Assembly: GCA_000436695.1 (NCBI GenBank)
Contig: HF992545.1
Location: 1-34,441, forward strand
DNA length: 34,441 nucleotides
From: Prevotella sp. CAG:1185
Lineage (GTDB): Bacteria > Bacteroidota > Bacteroidia > Bacteroidales > Bacteroidaceae
Direction of reading: 5' to 3'
Shown here: positions 1 to 7,233 of the stretch, in pieces
How positions within the stretch are numbered: the first letter of the stretch is position 1
Layout of the letters: every line of letters begins with the position of its first letter
Program-made: the position numbers and the translations under genes
Notes under the pieces: generated by a model
Database searches by the model: none
Told to the model about the DNA's origin: nothing
The model's input: the letters and a program-made list of their open reading frames with translations, nothing else

Positions 1-76
1 TAGGGCCATTATGATAGCCTTTCTCTAATTTGAGGCGATCAACCTCTGATAATTCAAGTACTTTTATTGGTTTCAT
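1..76 (-). CDS. IS630-family-like transposase, N-terminal fragment (cut by window edge)
   Basis: An open frame starts at the ATG whose complement is 74-76 and runs 25 codons off the left edge without a stop. It begins MKPIKVLELSEVDRL and continues with LEKGYHNGP. From memory this resembles the start of the helix-turn-helix DNA-binding region of IS630-family transposases in Bacteroidetes (a Leu/Glu-rich first helix, then a GY-N-G turn). Only the N-terminus is visible, so the DDE catalytic domain, the far inverted repeat and intactness cannot be judged. No terminal inverted repeat was recognised in 77-292. It could instead be another small DNA-binding protein. Confidence 0.5.
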   Translation of the reverse strand, partial: MKPIKVLELSEVDRLKLEKGYHNGP

Positions 77-261
77 AATTCTATTTTTTCTATTAAACGG
101 AAAATGAACCATATTAGTACTGATATATATAAATAATTTAGATCATTTACTTATGTCAAATGAAACACTTATGATTTTATGTTGTATGTAAATAGTTTTG
201 TTGCAGTATTTAAAGTAAAACAATTCTCCGTTGTAAAAAATATTCATTCAGAATTTTTTCT

Positions 262-269
262 TATTTTTG
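262..269 (+). promoter_or_regulatory. Bacteroidetes -7 box TATTTTTG
   Basis: This is a match to TAnnTTTG, followed by C as in most strong boxes of this type, 24 bases before the ATG at 293. No -33 TTG sits at the usual 19-21 bp distance (the nearest is 231-233), so the promoter may be weak or may need an activator. Confidence 0.45.
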
Positions 270-292
270 CATGAGAAAGAATCATTATAATT

Positions 293-496
293 ATGCGTAT
301 GATACAGCGAAATGCAAATCCCGAAATGAGCTTGTCTGAGGTGCGCGCCTTCAGAGAGAATCTTGTCAGATGTGCCTTAAAAGACATATCCCCTCAAGAA
401 AGGCAGGCAGTAAATGAAAAGAAAGAACGGATGAAGCGTGTTTACAACAAAATTATCAGTAACAGTGATGGGAAAAATCCGATTCTCGGATATTAA
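293..496 (+). CDS. Small uncharacterised protein, 67 aa
   Basis: Unrecognised. The protein is short, charged and has no signal peptide or membrane segment. A predicted helical middle (SLSEVRAFRENLVRCALKD) is followed by a strongly basic/acidic stretch of Lys, Glu and Arg, so it is probably a small soluble helical protein. A -7 box lies just upstream, and in-frame ATGs at 293 and 299 are both possible starts. Its codons are less AT-rich than those of the glycogen operon, which groups it with the neighbouring beta-galactosidase gene rather than with the rest of the window. No function is proposed. Confidence 0.5.
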   Translation: MRMIQRNANPEMSLSEVRAFRENLVRCALKDISPQERQAVNEKKERMKRVYNKIISNSDGKNPILGY

Positions 497-792
497 AATA
501 ACCGCAGAATTACCAAGAGTCTGTGAGGCGCTACTGCCGACAGTCCCCTTACTTTTATTGTCCGTATGTAAGGTGTTTCTTGCATAATGACTTTTTTAAT
601 ATTTTGGCATTTCACACAATTATATTAATGTATTTGGCATAATATCTTCATTTTTGCCTATTCTGCCTGTTCCATGGCGGATTGGAGCGTTCATGTGTGT
701 TTAAATGATAAATATTGGTTTAATGTCGGCAAAAATATCATTTTTACCTCTTTTTGTGCGAAAAGCATGCCCCATATTGCGTATAAAATAAG
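497..792. other. Intergenic region upstream of the beta-galactosidase gene
   Basis: This gap of about 300 bases shows no gene. The octamer TTTGGCAT occurs twice with a 30-bp period (603-610 and 633-640), and a related TTGCATAAT lies at about 580. These could be paired binding sites for a regulator of the downstream gene, but two octamers in AT-rich DNA are weak evidence. No tRNA fold or polysaccharide-utilisation regulator gene is present. Confidence 0.3.
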
Positions 793-800
793 TAATTTTG
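793..800 (+). promoter_or_regulatory. -7 box TAATTTTG for the beta-galactosidase gene
   Basis: A TAnnTTTG match followed by CGC, 44 bases upstream of the ATG at 844. No convincing TTTG lies 19-20 bp further upstream (the nearest, 753-756, is too far), so regulation by an activator is plausible. Confidence 0.5.
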
Positions 801-843
801 CGCATCGAACGTTTAATTTTAAATTTATAAATACTACTACCGT

Positions 844-3408
844 ATGAACAAAAATATTTTTACAGCCATTGTCGCGCTGATACAGGTCGGCGCAGCAACA
901 GCTGCTGTGCCGCAAAACAACGGGCAGACCGGTGTGTCGCAGCCCACGTTTACCGAGTGGCACGACTTGAACGTAAATCAGATAAACCGTTTTCCGTGCC
1001 ACACTTCGTATTTCGCTTTCGAGAGCTTAGACGCTGCGCGCGGCGACAAGAAGGCTTCGGCAAACTACATCTCGCTTAACGGCAAGTGGAAGTTCAATTG
1101 GGTGGAGAATGCCGACCAGCGCCCCGCCGACTTCTTTGCTGCCGGCTATGACGACTCTAAATGGGGCGAGATGCCCGTGCCCGGTATATGGGAACTTAAC
1201 GGATATGGCGACCCCGAATATGTAAACACGGGTTTCGGATGGCGCGGACATTTTAAGGACAATCCGCCCGAGGTGCCCGTAAAGGACAATCACGTGGGGT
1301 CTTACCGCCGTGTGATCAACATTCCCGCATCGTGGAACGGACGGCAGATCGTTGCCCATTTCGGTTCGGTTACGTCCAACATGTATCTTTGGGTTAACGG
1401 CCGATTTGTGGGATATTCAGAAGACAGCAAGATTGCCGCCGAATTTGACATCACAAAATATGTGAAGCCGGGCGAGAACCTCATAGCATTCCAGACATTC
1501 CGCTGGTGCGACGGCTCTTATTGCGAGGATCAGGACTTCTTCCGCCTGAGCGGCGTTGCCCGCGACTGTTATCTTTACAGCCGCGACAAGAACGTGCAGC
1601 TGGCTGACATACGCGTAACTCCCGACCTTGTGAACAACTATACTGACGGTACGCTGACAATAAACGCCACACTGAAGGGCAAGACCAACAATGTTGATTT
1701 CGTGCTGACCGACGCCAAGGGCAACAAGGTGGCTGAGGCTAAGGCCGGAGGCAAAGTTAACGTAGGTCTGACCATGGAAGTTAAGAATCCTAACAAATGG
1801 TCGGCCGAGACACCTTATTTATATACACTTACGGCCGTTGTCACCGACGCGAAGGGCAAGGTTGCCGAGGTGGTTCCCGTGCGTGTAGGTTTCCGCAAGG
1901 TTGAGATTAAGGATGCTCAGGTGCTTGTCAACGGCAAGCATATATATATAAAAGGTGCGAACCGTCATGAGATGGACCCCGACTTGGGTTATGTTATGAC
2001 ACGCGAGCGCATGATTCAGGACCTGACCATCATGAAGAAGATGAACATCAACGCCGTGCGTACATGCCATTATCCAGACGACCCCGAATGGTATGACCTG
2101 TGCGACGAGTACGGCATATATCTCTGCGCCGAGGCAAACCAGGAAAGCCACGGATTCGGCTACGGCGACGACGCGCCCACAAAGAAACCCATGTTTGCAA
2201 AGCAGATTATGGAGCGCAACCAGCGCAATGTGCAGACCTTCTTTAATCATCCGAGCATAATATTCTGGTCGCTCGGCAACGAGACCGTGAACGGCGACAA
2301 CTTCATGGCGGCATACAAGTGGATAAAGACACAGGACACAAGTCGTCCGGTGCAGTTTGAGCAGGCTCACGGCGGAGAGAACACCGACATATACTGCCCG
2401 ATGTATCTCAATCAGGACGGCTGTGAGCGCTATGCCAAGAACCCGCGCTTCAACAAGCCCCTTATAGAGTGTGAGTATGCACACATGATGGGCAACTCAG
2501 GCGGCGGTTTCAAGGAGTATTGGGACCTTGTGCGCAAATATCCCGTGTTCCAGGGCGGCTTTATATGGGACTTTGTTGACCAGGCTCTCCACGGAACCGA
2601 TGCCAACGGCGTAGAGATATACAAGTATGGCGGCGACTGGAACAACTATGACCCGAGCGACAACAACTTTAACTGCAACGGACTGATAAGTCCCGACCGC
2701 AATTATAATCCTCATGCTTACGAGGTGGCTTACTATTATCAGAGTATATGGACGGCTCCCGTTGACCTCAATGCCGGCAAAATAAGCGTTCATAACGAAA
2801 ACTCTTTCCGCGACCTGTCTAACTATCGCCTCTGCTGGACGCTCATGGCCGACGGCAAGGCCGTTCAGAACGGAACCGTTGAGAATCTGAACGTTGCTCC
2901 CGGACAGACCGCAGAGATAACCCTGCCTTATAATCTCGCAGACGTGAAGGGCGAGATAATGCTCAACATCGACTATAAGCTGAAGAGTGCCGAGCCGCTC
3001 ATGGCAGAAGGTCAGACCGTGGCATATCAGCAGTTGCCCGTAACAGGATACACCCCCGTTGCCTATGCCGCCACCGACAAGCCGAAGACAAAGACCACGA
3101 ACAAGAAGAACGAAAGCGTGATGACCGTCGGCAACGACCATTTTACTGTTGAGTTCAGCAAGGCAAGCGGCTTTATCACCCGCTACGAGTATGCCGGCAA
3201 GCAGCTCCTCGGTGAGGGCGGTACGCTGAAACCAAACTTCTGGCGCGCCGTTACCGACAACGATATGGGCGCAGGCATGAACCGCAAGGCTAAGGTTTGG
3301 AACAATCCCGAGATGAAGCTCACATCACTCACCGTAGAGAAAGGCAAGAAGGTTGAGGGTGCCGATGAGAAATGCGTATTTATTTTATATTTTATAAGGC
3401 ATAAATAG
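844..3408 (+). CDS. GH2 beta-galactosidase, secreted, C-terminally truncated
   Basis: LacZ-type glycoside hydrolase family 2 enzyme that would cleave terminal beta-galactosides outside the cytoplasm. A signal peptide (about residues 1-21, ending ATAA) is followed by the GH2 sugar-binding domain (about 70-240), an Ig-like domain (about 245-350) and the TIM barrel (about 355-660). The barrel holds the acid/base Glu480 in WSLGNE and the nucleophile Glu544 in ECEYAHMMGNS. A linking beta domain and the start of the Bgal small-chain domain (WRAVTDNDMG) follow. Family members of this type are usually about 1,030-1,050 residues. Here the frame leaves homologous-looking sequence near 3372 and ends in CVFILYFIRHK, so roughly 190 residues of the last domain are missing. 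Third positions are strongly GC: 34 of 60 bases in 1141-1200 are G or C, against 20 of 60 in 4501-4560. It is probably inactive or impaired, since that domain shapes the active site in LacZ. Confidence 0.88.
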   Translation: MNKNIFTAIVALIQVGAATAAVPQNNGQTGVSQPTFTEWHDLNVNQINRFPCHTSYFAFESLDAARGDKKASANYISLNGKWKFNWVENADQRPADFFAAGYDDSKWGEMPVPGIWELNGYGDPEYVNTGFGWRGHFKDNPPEVPVKDNHVGSYRRVINIPASWNGRQIVAHFGSVTSNMYLWVNGRFVGYSEDSKIAAEFDITKYVKPGENLIAFQTFRWCDGSYCEDQDFFRLSGVARDCYLYSRDKNVQLADIRVTPDLVNNYTDGTLTINATLKGKTNNVDFVLTDAKGNKVAEAKAGGKVNVGLTMEVKNPNKWSAETPYLYTLTAVVTDAKGKVAEVVPVRVGFRKVEIKDAQVLVNGKHIYIKGANRHEMDPDLGYVMTRERMIQDLTIMKKMNINAVRTCHYPDDPEWYDLCDEYGIYLCAEANQESHGFGYGDDAPTKKPMFAKQIMERNQRNVQTFFNHPSIIFWSLGNETVNGDNFMAAYKWIKTQDTSRPVQFEQAHGGENTDIYCPMYLNQDGCERYAKNPRFNKPLIECEYAHMMGNSGGGFKEYWDLVRKYPVFQGGFIWDFVDQALHGTDANGVEIYKYGGDWNNYDPSDNNFNCNGLISPDRNYNPHAYEVAYYYQSIWTAPVDLNAGKISVHNENSFRDLSNYRLCWTLMADGKAVQNGTVENLNVAPGQTAEITLPYNLADVKGEIMLNIDYKLKSAEPLMAEGQTVAYQQLPVTGYTPVAYAATDKPKTKTTNKKNESVMTVGNDHFTVEFSKASGFITRYEYAGKQLLGEGGTLKPNFWRAVTDNDMGAGMNRKAKVWNNPEMKLTSLTVEKGKKVEGADEKCVFILYFIRHK

Positions 3409-3827
3409 ACTTAGTAATTATCAATATATTAGATAATCCAATAATTTCGTTAAAATTCAGTTAGAGATTTTATTGCCTTATTTTGTCAAACATATTGATT
3501 AAATATGAAAATCAATAGTAAATTAAATATTAAATTTCTTCAACAATTGATAAGATCTTAAATATCTATAAATTGACAAATAATAGTTATAGATATGATT
3601 GTTTTATAGGTAAACAATAAGTATGCCAATGTTTTATGCATTATGTTAATTTAAATATATTATTTTCAAGAGTATTATATGCAAAATACTTTTTTTATAA
3701 GGCGATATTATTATGCAATAATGTGTAATATAGGTATAATTAGTGGCCAATTTACACATAAATTTTGTACTTTATGAGAAATTGTTATTAAGTATAGTAT
3801 TTATTATGAAAAAAATCATGATTTGTT
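3409..3827. other. AT-rich non-coding region after the truncated gene
   Basis: About 420 bases of very AT-rich DNA without a credible ORF on either strand. It contains no remnant of the missing beta-galactosidase C-terminus in any frame that I can recognise, so the lost part was deleted or displaced rather than merely frameshifted. An 11-bp direct repeat, TTTTATAAGGC, occurs at 3390-3400 and 3693-3703. There is no clear hairpin terminator for the upstream gene. Confidence 0.4.
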
Positions 3828-3858
3828 TTTGTATTAAAAAATAATTTTAGTACTTTTG
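3828..3858 (+). promoter_or_regulatory. Promoter of the glycogen operon (TTTG-19-TACTTTTG)
   Basis: A -33 TTTG at 3828-3831 and a -7 TACTTTTG at 3851-3858, with a 19-bp spacer, match the Bacteroidetes primary sigma factor consensus. Transcription should start near 3865, giving an untranslated leader of about 75 bases before the ATG at 3940. Confidence 0.75.
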
Positions 3859-3861
3859 AAC

Positions 3862-3892
3862 TGTCTTTTGAGACAATCACAATATTTGTCTC
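3862..3892 (+). promoter_or_regulatory. Two overlapping inverted repeats in the glycogen operon leader
   Basis: Three related arms occur in a row: TGTCT (3862-3866), GAGACAA (3870-3876) and TTGTCTC (3886-3892). The middle arm can pair with the first (5 bp, 4-base loop) or with the third (7 bp, 9-base loop), but not with both. The position at or just after the transcription start suits either a regulator's DNA operator or a small alternating RNA structure. The function is inferred. Confidence 0.4.
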
Positions 3893-3939
3893 TAAATGAC
3901 TAAACATATGAAAACTTTAAATCTTATATATTTACAACT

Positions 3940-5883
3940 ATGAGTTATCTTCGATTCGAAAAGGCTCTTATGACAAATCTTGAAGAATCACTTTCAAGAG
4001 AGTTGTTACGTACTAATCGTTCTGGGGCTTATTCATGTTCAACAATTGTTGATTGTAACACTCGTAAGTATCATGGTTTACTTGTTGTTCCTGTTCCTGA
4101 ATTGGATGACGACAATCACGTTCTGCTTTCATCGCTAGACGTAACAGTCGTTCAGCATGGCGCAGAATTCAATTTGGGACTACATAAATATCAGGGCAAT
4201 AACTTTAGTCCAAAAGGTCACAAGTATATCCGTGAGTTTTATTGCGACAAAGTTCCAACAACAATTTATCGTGTGGGAGGAGTCCTCCTGAAAAAAGAGG
4301 TTGTATTTCAGCATTATGAGCACCGTATATTGATTCGTTACACTTTGCTTGATGCACATAGTGAAACAACGTTAAGGTTCAAACCTTTTTTGGCTTTCCG
4401 AAGCGTTAATCAGTGTACGCATGAGAACAATACAGCTAGTCGTGAATATCATATGGCTGATAATGGTATTAAAACTTGTATGTATGCAGGATATCCTGAT
4501 TTGTATATGCAGTTCAGTAAGCCAAATGATTTTGTTTTTGTACCAGATTGGTATAGAGGAATAGAATATCCTAAAGAGCAGGAACGTGGTTATGAATATA
4601 CAGAAGACTTGTATGTTCCTGGATATTTTGAAATGAATATCAAAAAAGGTGAAAGTATTGTATTCGCAGGCTCAACTTCTGAGATAAAAACAAGTACATT
4701 AAAGCATCTGTTTGACAAAGAAGTTGAAGACCGTTCGCCTCGAGACAATTTCTTCCATTGTCTTGTTAATGCTGCACATCAATTTCACAATAGTGCAAAT
4801 AGAGCTGAAAGATATTTATTGGCTGGATATCCATGGTTTAAATGCCGTGCACGTGATATGTTTATTTCGTTGCCAGGTTTAACTTTGTCAATTGATGAAC
4901 AAGATTATTTTGAACTTGTTATGAAAACAGCTGAAAGAGGCTTAAGGGATTTTATGCAAAATAAGCCACTTTCGGTAAAAATCAGTGAAATTGAACATCC
5001 AGATGTCATGCTTTGGGCCATATGGGCTATGCAACAATATGAAAAATCTGCAGGCGATGATAAGTGCTTAGCCATGTATGGAAAATTGATTAGCGATATT
5101 CTTTCCTTTATAATTGAAGGAAAACATCCAAATATTCGTGTAGATGCCAATGGACTGATTTATTCGGATGGGCACGATAAGCCGATAACATGGATGAACT
5201 CTATTATCAATGGCCGACCTGTTGTACCACGTTCTGGTTATATTGTAGAGTTTAATGCACTTTGGTATAATGCTCTTAAGTTTGGCGCAAAGTTAGCAAA
5301 ACTGGATAACAGTGAGGAAAAGTCAAATAAGTTGGAAGAACTAGCTGAAACTTGCAAACAGTCATTCGTAAAAACTTTCTTAAATGATTATGGATATCTG
5401 TTTGATTATGTTGATGGAAACATGATGGATTGGAGTGTACGTCCAAATATGATATTCCCGGTTGCATTTGACTATTCACCATTATCACCTAAGCAAAAGA
5501 AAAGTGTACTTGATATTTGTACACGTGAATTGTTGACTCCTAAAGGTTTACGCTCACTATCTCCAAAGAGTGGAGGATTTAGTCCTGTGTATTCTGGTGC
5601 ACAACGTAACTATTCTTATCATCAAGGTACAGCATGGCCGTGGCTTGGAGGATTTTATATGGAGGCATGTCTCAAATTATATAAACGTACTCGTTTGAGC
5701 TTTATTGAAAGGCAGATGGTTGGATATGAAGATGAGATGAACATCAATTGTTTGGGAACGATTCCTGAATTGTCTGATGGAAATCCGCCATTCAAGGCAC
5801 GTGGTGCAATATCTTTTGCAATGAATGTAGCAGAAGTTCTTCGAACTTTAAATCTTTTGGAAAAATATTCATATGTAAAATAA
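3940..5883 (+). CDS. Glycogen debranching enzyme (amylo-alpha-1,6-glucosidase type)
   Basis: Cytoplasmic enzyme expected to hydrolyse alpha-1,6 branch stubs of glycogen. An N-terminal beta-sandwich domain (about residues 10-270, with the family's TNRSGAYSCSTI and RKYHGLLVVP) is followed by an (alpha/alpha)6 catalytic domain (about 275-640). Family motifs seen: GYPWFKCRARDMFISLPGL, RSGYIVEFNALWYNAL, SYHQGTAWPWL and GTIPELSDG (Glu610). At 647 residues it is normal for the prokaryotic family. The usual TWMD reads TWMN here (Asn420), at a position I believe carries a catalytic Asp in related debranching enzymes. This may be a lineage feature rather than loss of activity. It is first in an operon with a glycosyltransferase and a GH57 protein, a known Bacteroidetes glycogen arrangement. 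Confidence 0.9.
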   Translation: MSYLRFEKALMTNLEESLSRELLRTNRSGAYSCSTIVDCNTRKYHGLLVVPVPELDDDNHVLLSSLDVTVVQHGAEFNLGLHKYQGNNFSPKGHKYIREFYCDKVPTTIYRVGGVLLKKEVVFQHYEHRILIRYTLLDAHSETTLRFKPFLAFRSVNQCTHENNTASREYHMADNGIKTCMYAGYPDLYMQFSKPNDFVFVPDWYRGIEYPKEQERGYEYTEDLYVPGYFEMNIKKGESIVFAGSTSEIKTSTLKHLFDKEVEDRSPRDNFFHCLVNAAHQFHNSANRAERYLLAGYPWFKCRARDMFISLPGLTLSIDEQDYFELVMKTAERGLRDFMQNKPLSVKISEIEHPDVMLWAIWAMQQYEKSAGDDKCLAMYGKLISDILSFIIEGKHPNIRVDANGLIYSDGHDKPITWMNSIINGRPVVPRSGYIVEFNALWYNALKFGAKLAKLDNSEEKSNKLEELAETCKQSFVKTFLNDYGYLFDYVDGNMMDWSVRPNMIFPVAFDYSPLSPKQKKSVLDICTRELLTPKGLRSLSPKSGGFSPVYSGAQRNYSYHQGTAWPWLGGFYMEACLKLYKRTRLSFIERQMVGYEDEMNINCLGTIPELSDGNPPFKARGAISFAMNVAEVLRTLNLLEKYSYVK

Positions 5884-5885
5884 TA

Positions 5886-5893
5886 GAGGAGGA
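5886..5893 (+). promoter_or_regulatory. Unusually strong Shine-Dalgarno GAGGAGGA
   Basis: It lies 5 bases before the ATG at 5899 and stands out because the other genes here lack such a site. Its exact complement TCCTCCTC is at 5928-5935 inside the gene, where it encodes part of the conserved YPPH. A second AGGAGG at 5943-5948 could compete for the same complement. Confidence 0.6.
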
Positions 5894-5898
5894 CTTGT

Positions 5899-7167
5899 AT
5901 GAAAGTATTAATGTTTGGTTGGGAGTATCCTCCTCACATATTAGGAGGTTTAGGAACTGCCAGTTATGGAATAACAAAAGGATTAGCCGCACAAGGCGAT
6001 ATGGATATAACATTTTGTCTGCCAAGGCCATGGGGAGACGAAGATCGCAGTTTCTTGAATATTATCGCGATGAATGCTGTTCCAATTGTCTATCGTGATG
6101 TTAATTATGATTATGTAAAAGATCGTATAGGCAATGTAATGGATCCTGATTTATATTACAAAATGCGCGATCATATATATGCGGATTTTAACTATATGAT
6201 GGTTAATGATCTTGGCTGTATTGAATTCTCAGGAAAGTACTTAGATAATCTTCACAGTGAGATAAATAACTATTCTATTGTTGCCGGTGTAGTTGCTCGT
6301 CAGCAAGAATTTGATATTATTCATGCACACGATTGGCTTACTTATCCAGCAGGAATACATGCCAAGAAAGTTAGTGGTAAGCCTTTGTGCATACATGTTC
6401 ATGCAACAGATTTTGACCGTAGTCGTGGAAATGTAAATCCTACTGTTTATGCTATAGAGAAAGATGGAATGGATAATGCTGATTGTATCATGTGTGTTAG
6501 TGAACTTACGAGACAGACAGTGATCAATCAATATCATCAAGATCCACGTAAATGTTTTACAGTGCATAATGCCGTTTATCCATTGCGTCAAGAATTGCAA
6601 GACATACCACGTCCAGATCATACAAATAAGGAAAAAATTGTAACTTTCCTTGGACGAATAACAATGCAGAAAGGGCCAGAATATTTCGTAGAAGCTGCCA
6701 ATATGGTTTTACATCGTACATGTAATGTTCGTTTTTGTATGGCTGGTAGCGGTGATATGATGGATGCTATGATATATTTGGCAGCAGAACGTGGTATTGC
6801 TGACCGCTTCCATTTTCCTGGTTTTATGCGTGGCAAGCAGGTATACGAATGTCTCAAAGATTCTGATGTGTATGTAATGCCTTCGGTAAGCGAGCCTTTT
6901 GGTATATCTCCATTGGAGGCTATGCAGTGTGGAACTCCGACAATTATTTCAAAGCAGAGTGGTTGTGCCGAAATACTTAATAATTGTATGAAAGTTGATT
7001 ATTGGGATATTCATGCATTAGCAGACTCTATATATTCAATATGTCACAATGAGAGTCTGTTTAAATATTTGCAAAGTGAAGGTAAACGCGAAGTAGATGA
7101 AATAACATGGGAAAAAGTCGGTTTATGGATACGTGAACTTTATGAGCGGACATTAGGACATAAATAA
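5899..7167 (+). CDS. GT4 glycosyltransferase, glycogen synthase-like
   Basis: A retaining, GT-B fold glycosyltransferase that probably extends alpha-1,4-glucan from a nucleotide-glucose. The N-terminal donor-loop motif GWEYPPHILGGLGT (residues 8-20) is followed by HAHDWLTYPAG (142-151), LGRITMQKGP (251-260) in the C-terminal Rossmann domain, and the E-x7-E signature EPFGISPLE (Glu332 to Glu340) that contacts the nucleotide sugar. There is no signal peptide, so it acts in the cytoplasm. It starts 15 bases after the debranching enzyme and is followed by the GH57 gene, so all three are probably one transcript. At 422 residues it is shorter than GT5 GlgA (about 480) and belongs to GT4. The sugar donor (UDP- or ADP-glucose) cannot be told from sequence. 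Confidence 0.87.
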   Translation: MKVLMFGWEYPPHILGGLGTASYGITKGLAAQGDMDITFCLPRPWGDEDRSFLNIIAMNAVPIVYRDVNYDYVKDRIGNVMDPDLYYKMRDHIYADFNYMMVNDLGCIEFSGKYLDNLHSEINNYSIVAGVVARQQEFDIIHAHDWLTYPAGIHAKKVSGKPLCIHVHATDFDRSRGNVNPTVYAIEKDGMDNADCIMCVSELTRQTVINQYHQDPRKCFTVHNAVYPLRQELQDIPRPDHTNKEKIVTFLGRITMQKGPEYFVEAANMVLHRTCNVRFCMAGSGDMMDAMIYLAAERGIADRFHFPGFMRGKQVYECLKDSDVYVMPSVSEPFGISPLEAMQCGTPTIISKQSGCAEILNNCMKVDYWDIHALADSIYSICHNESLFKYLQSEGKREVDEITWEKVGLWIRELYERTLGHK

Positions 7168-7233
7168 ACCCATAAAAAACTAATTTAATAATAAAAATAA
7201 CATACAAAGAATAAAATAAAAAAGACGCTTACT

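Noticed and set aside
603..640. TTTGGCAT repeats considered as sigma-54 promoter elements
   Set aside because: A TTGC element at the required -12 spacing is missing, and the downstream gene has a normal -7 box.
1819..2484. Long minus-strand open frame inside the beta-galactosidase gene
   Set aside because: The opposite strand encodes a clear GH2 catalytic barrel; the antisense frame is a by-product of GC-rich codon bias and shows no domain.
2497..3141. Second long antisense frame inside the beta-galactosidase gene
   Set aside because: Same cause: low-complexity Val/Leu/Gly composition and no recognisable motif.
3390..3703. 11-bp direct repeat TTTTATAAGGC flanking about 300 bp
   Set aside because: It could mark a deletion or insertion, but an 11-mer repeat in very AT-rich DNA, with no transposon ends between the copies, is not enough.
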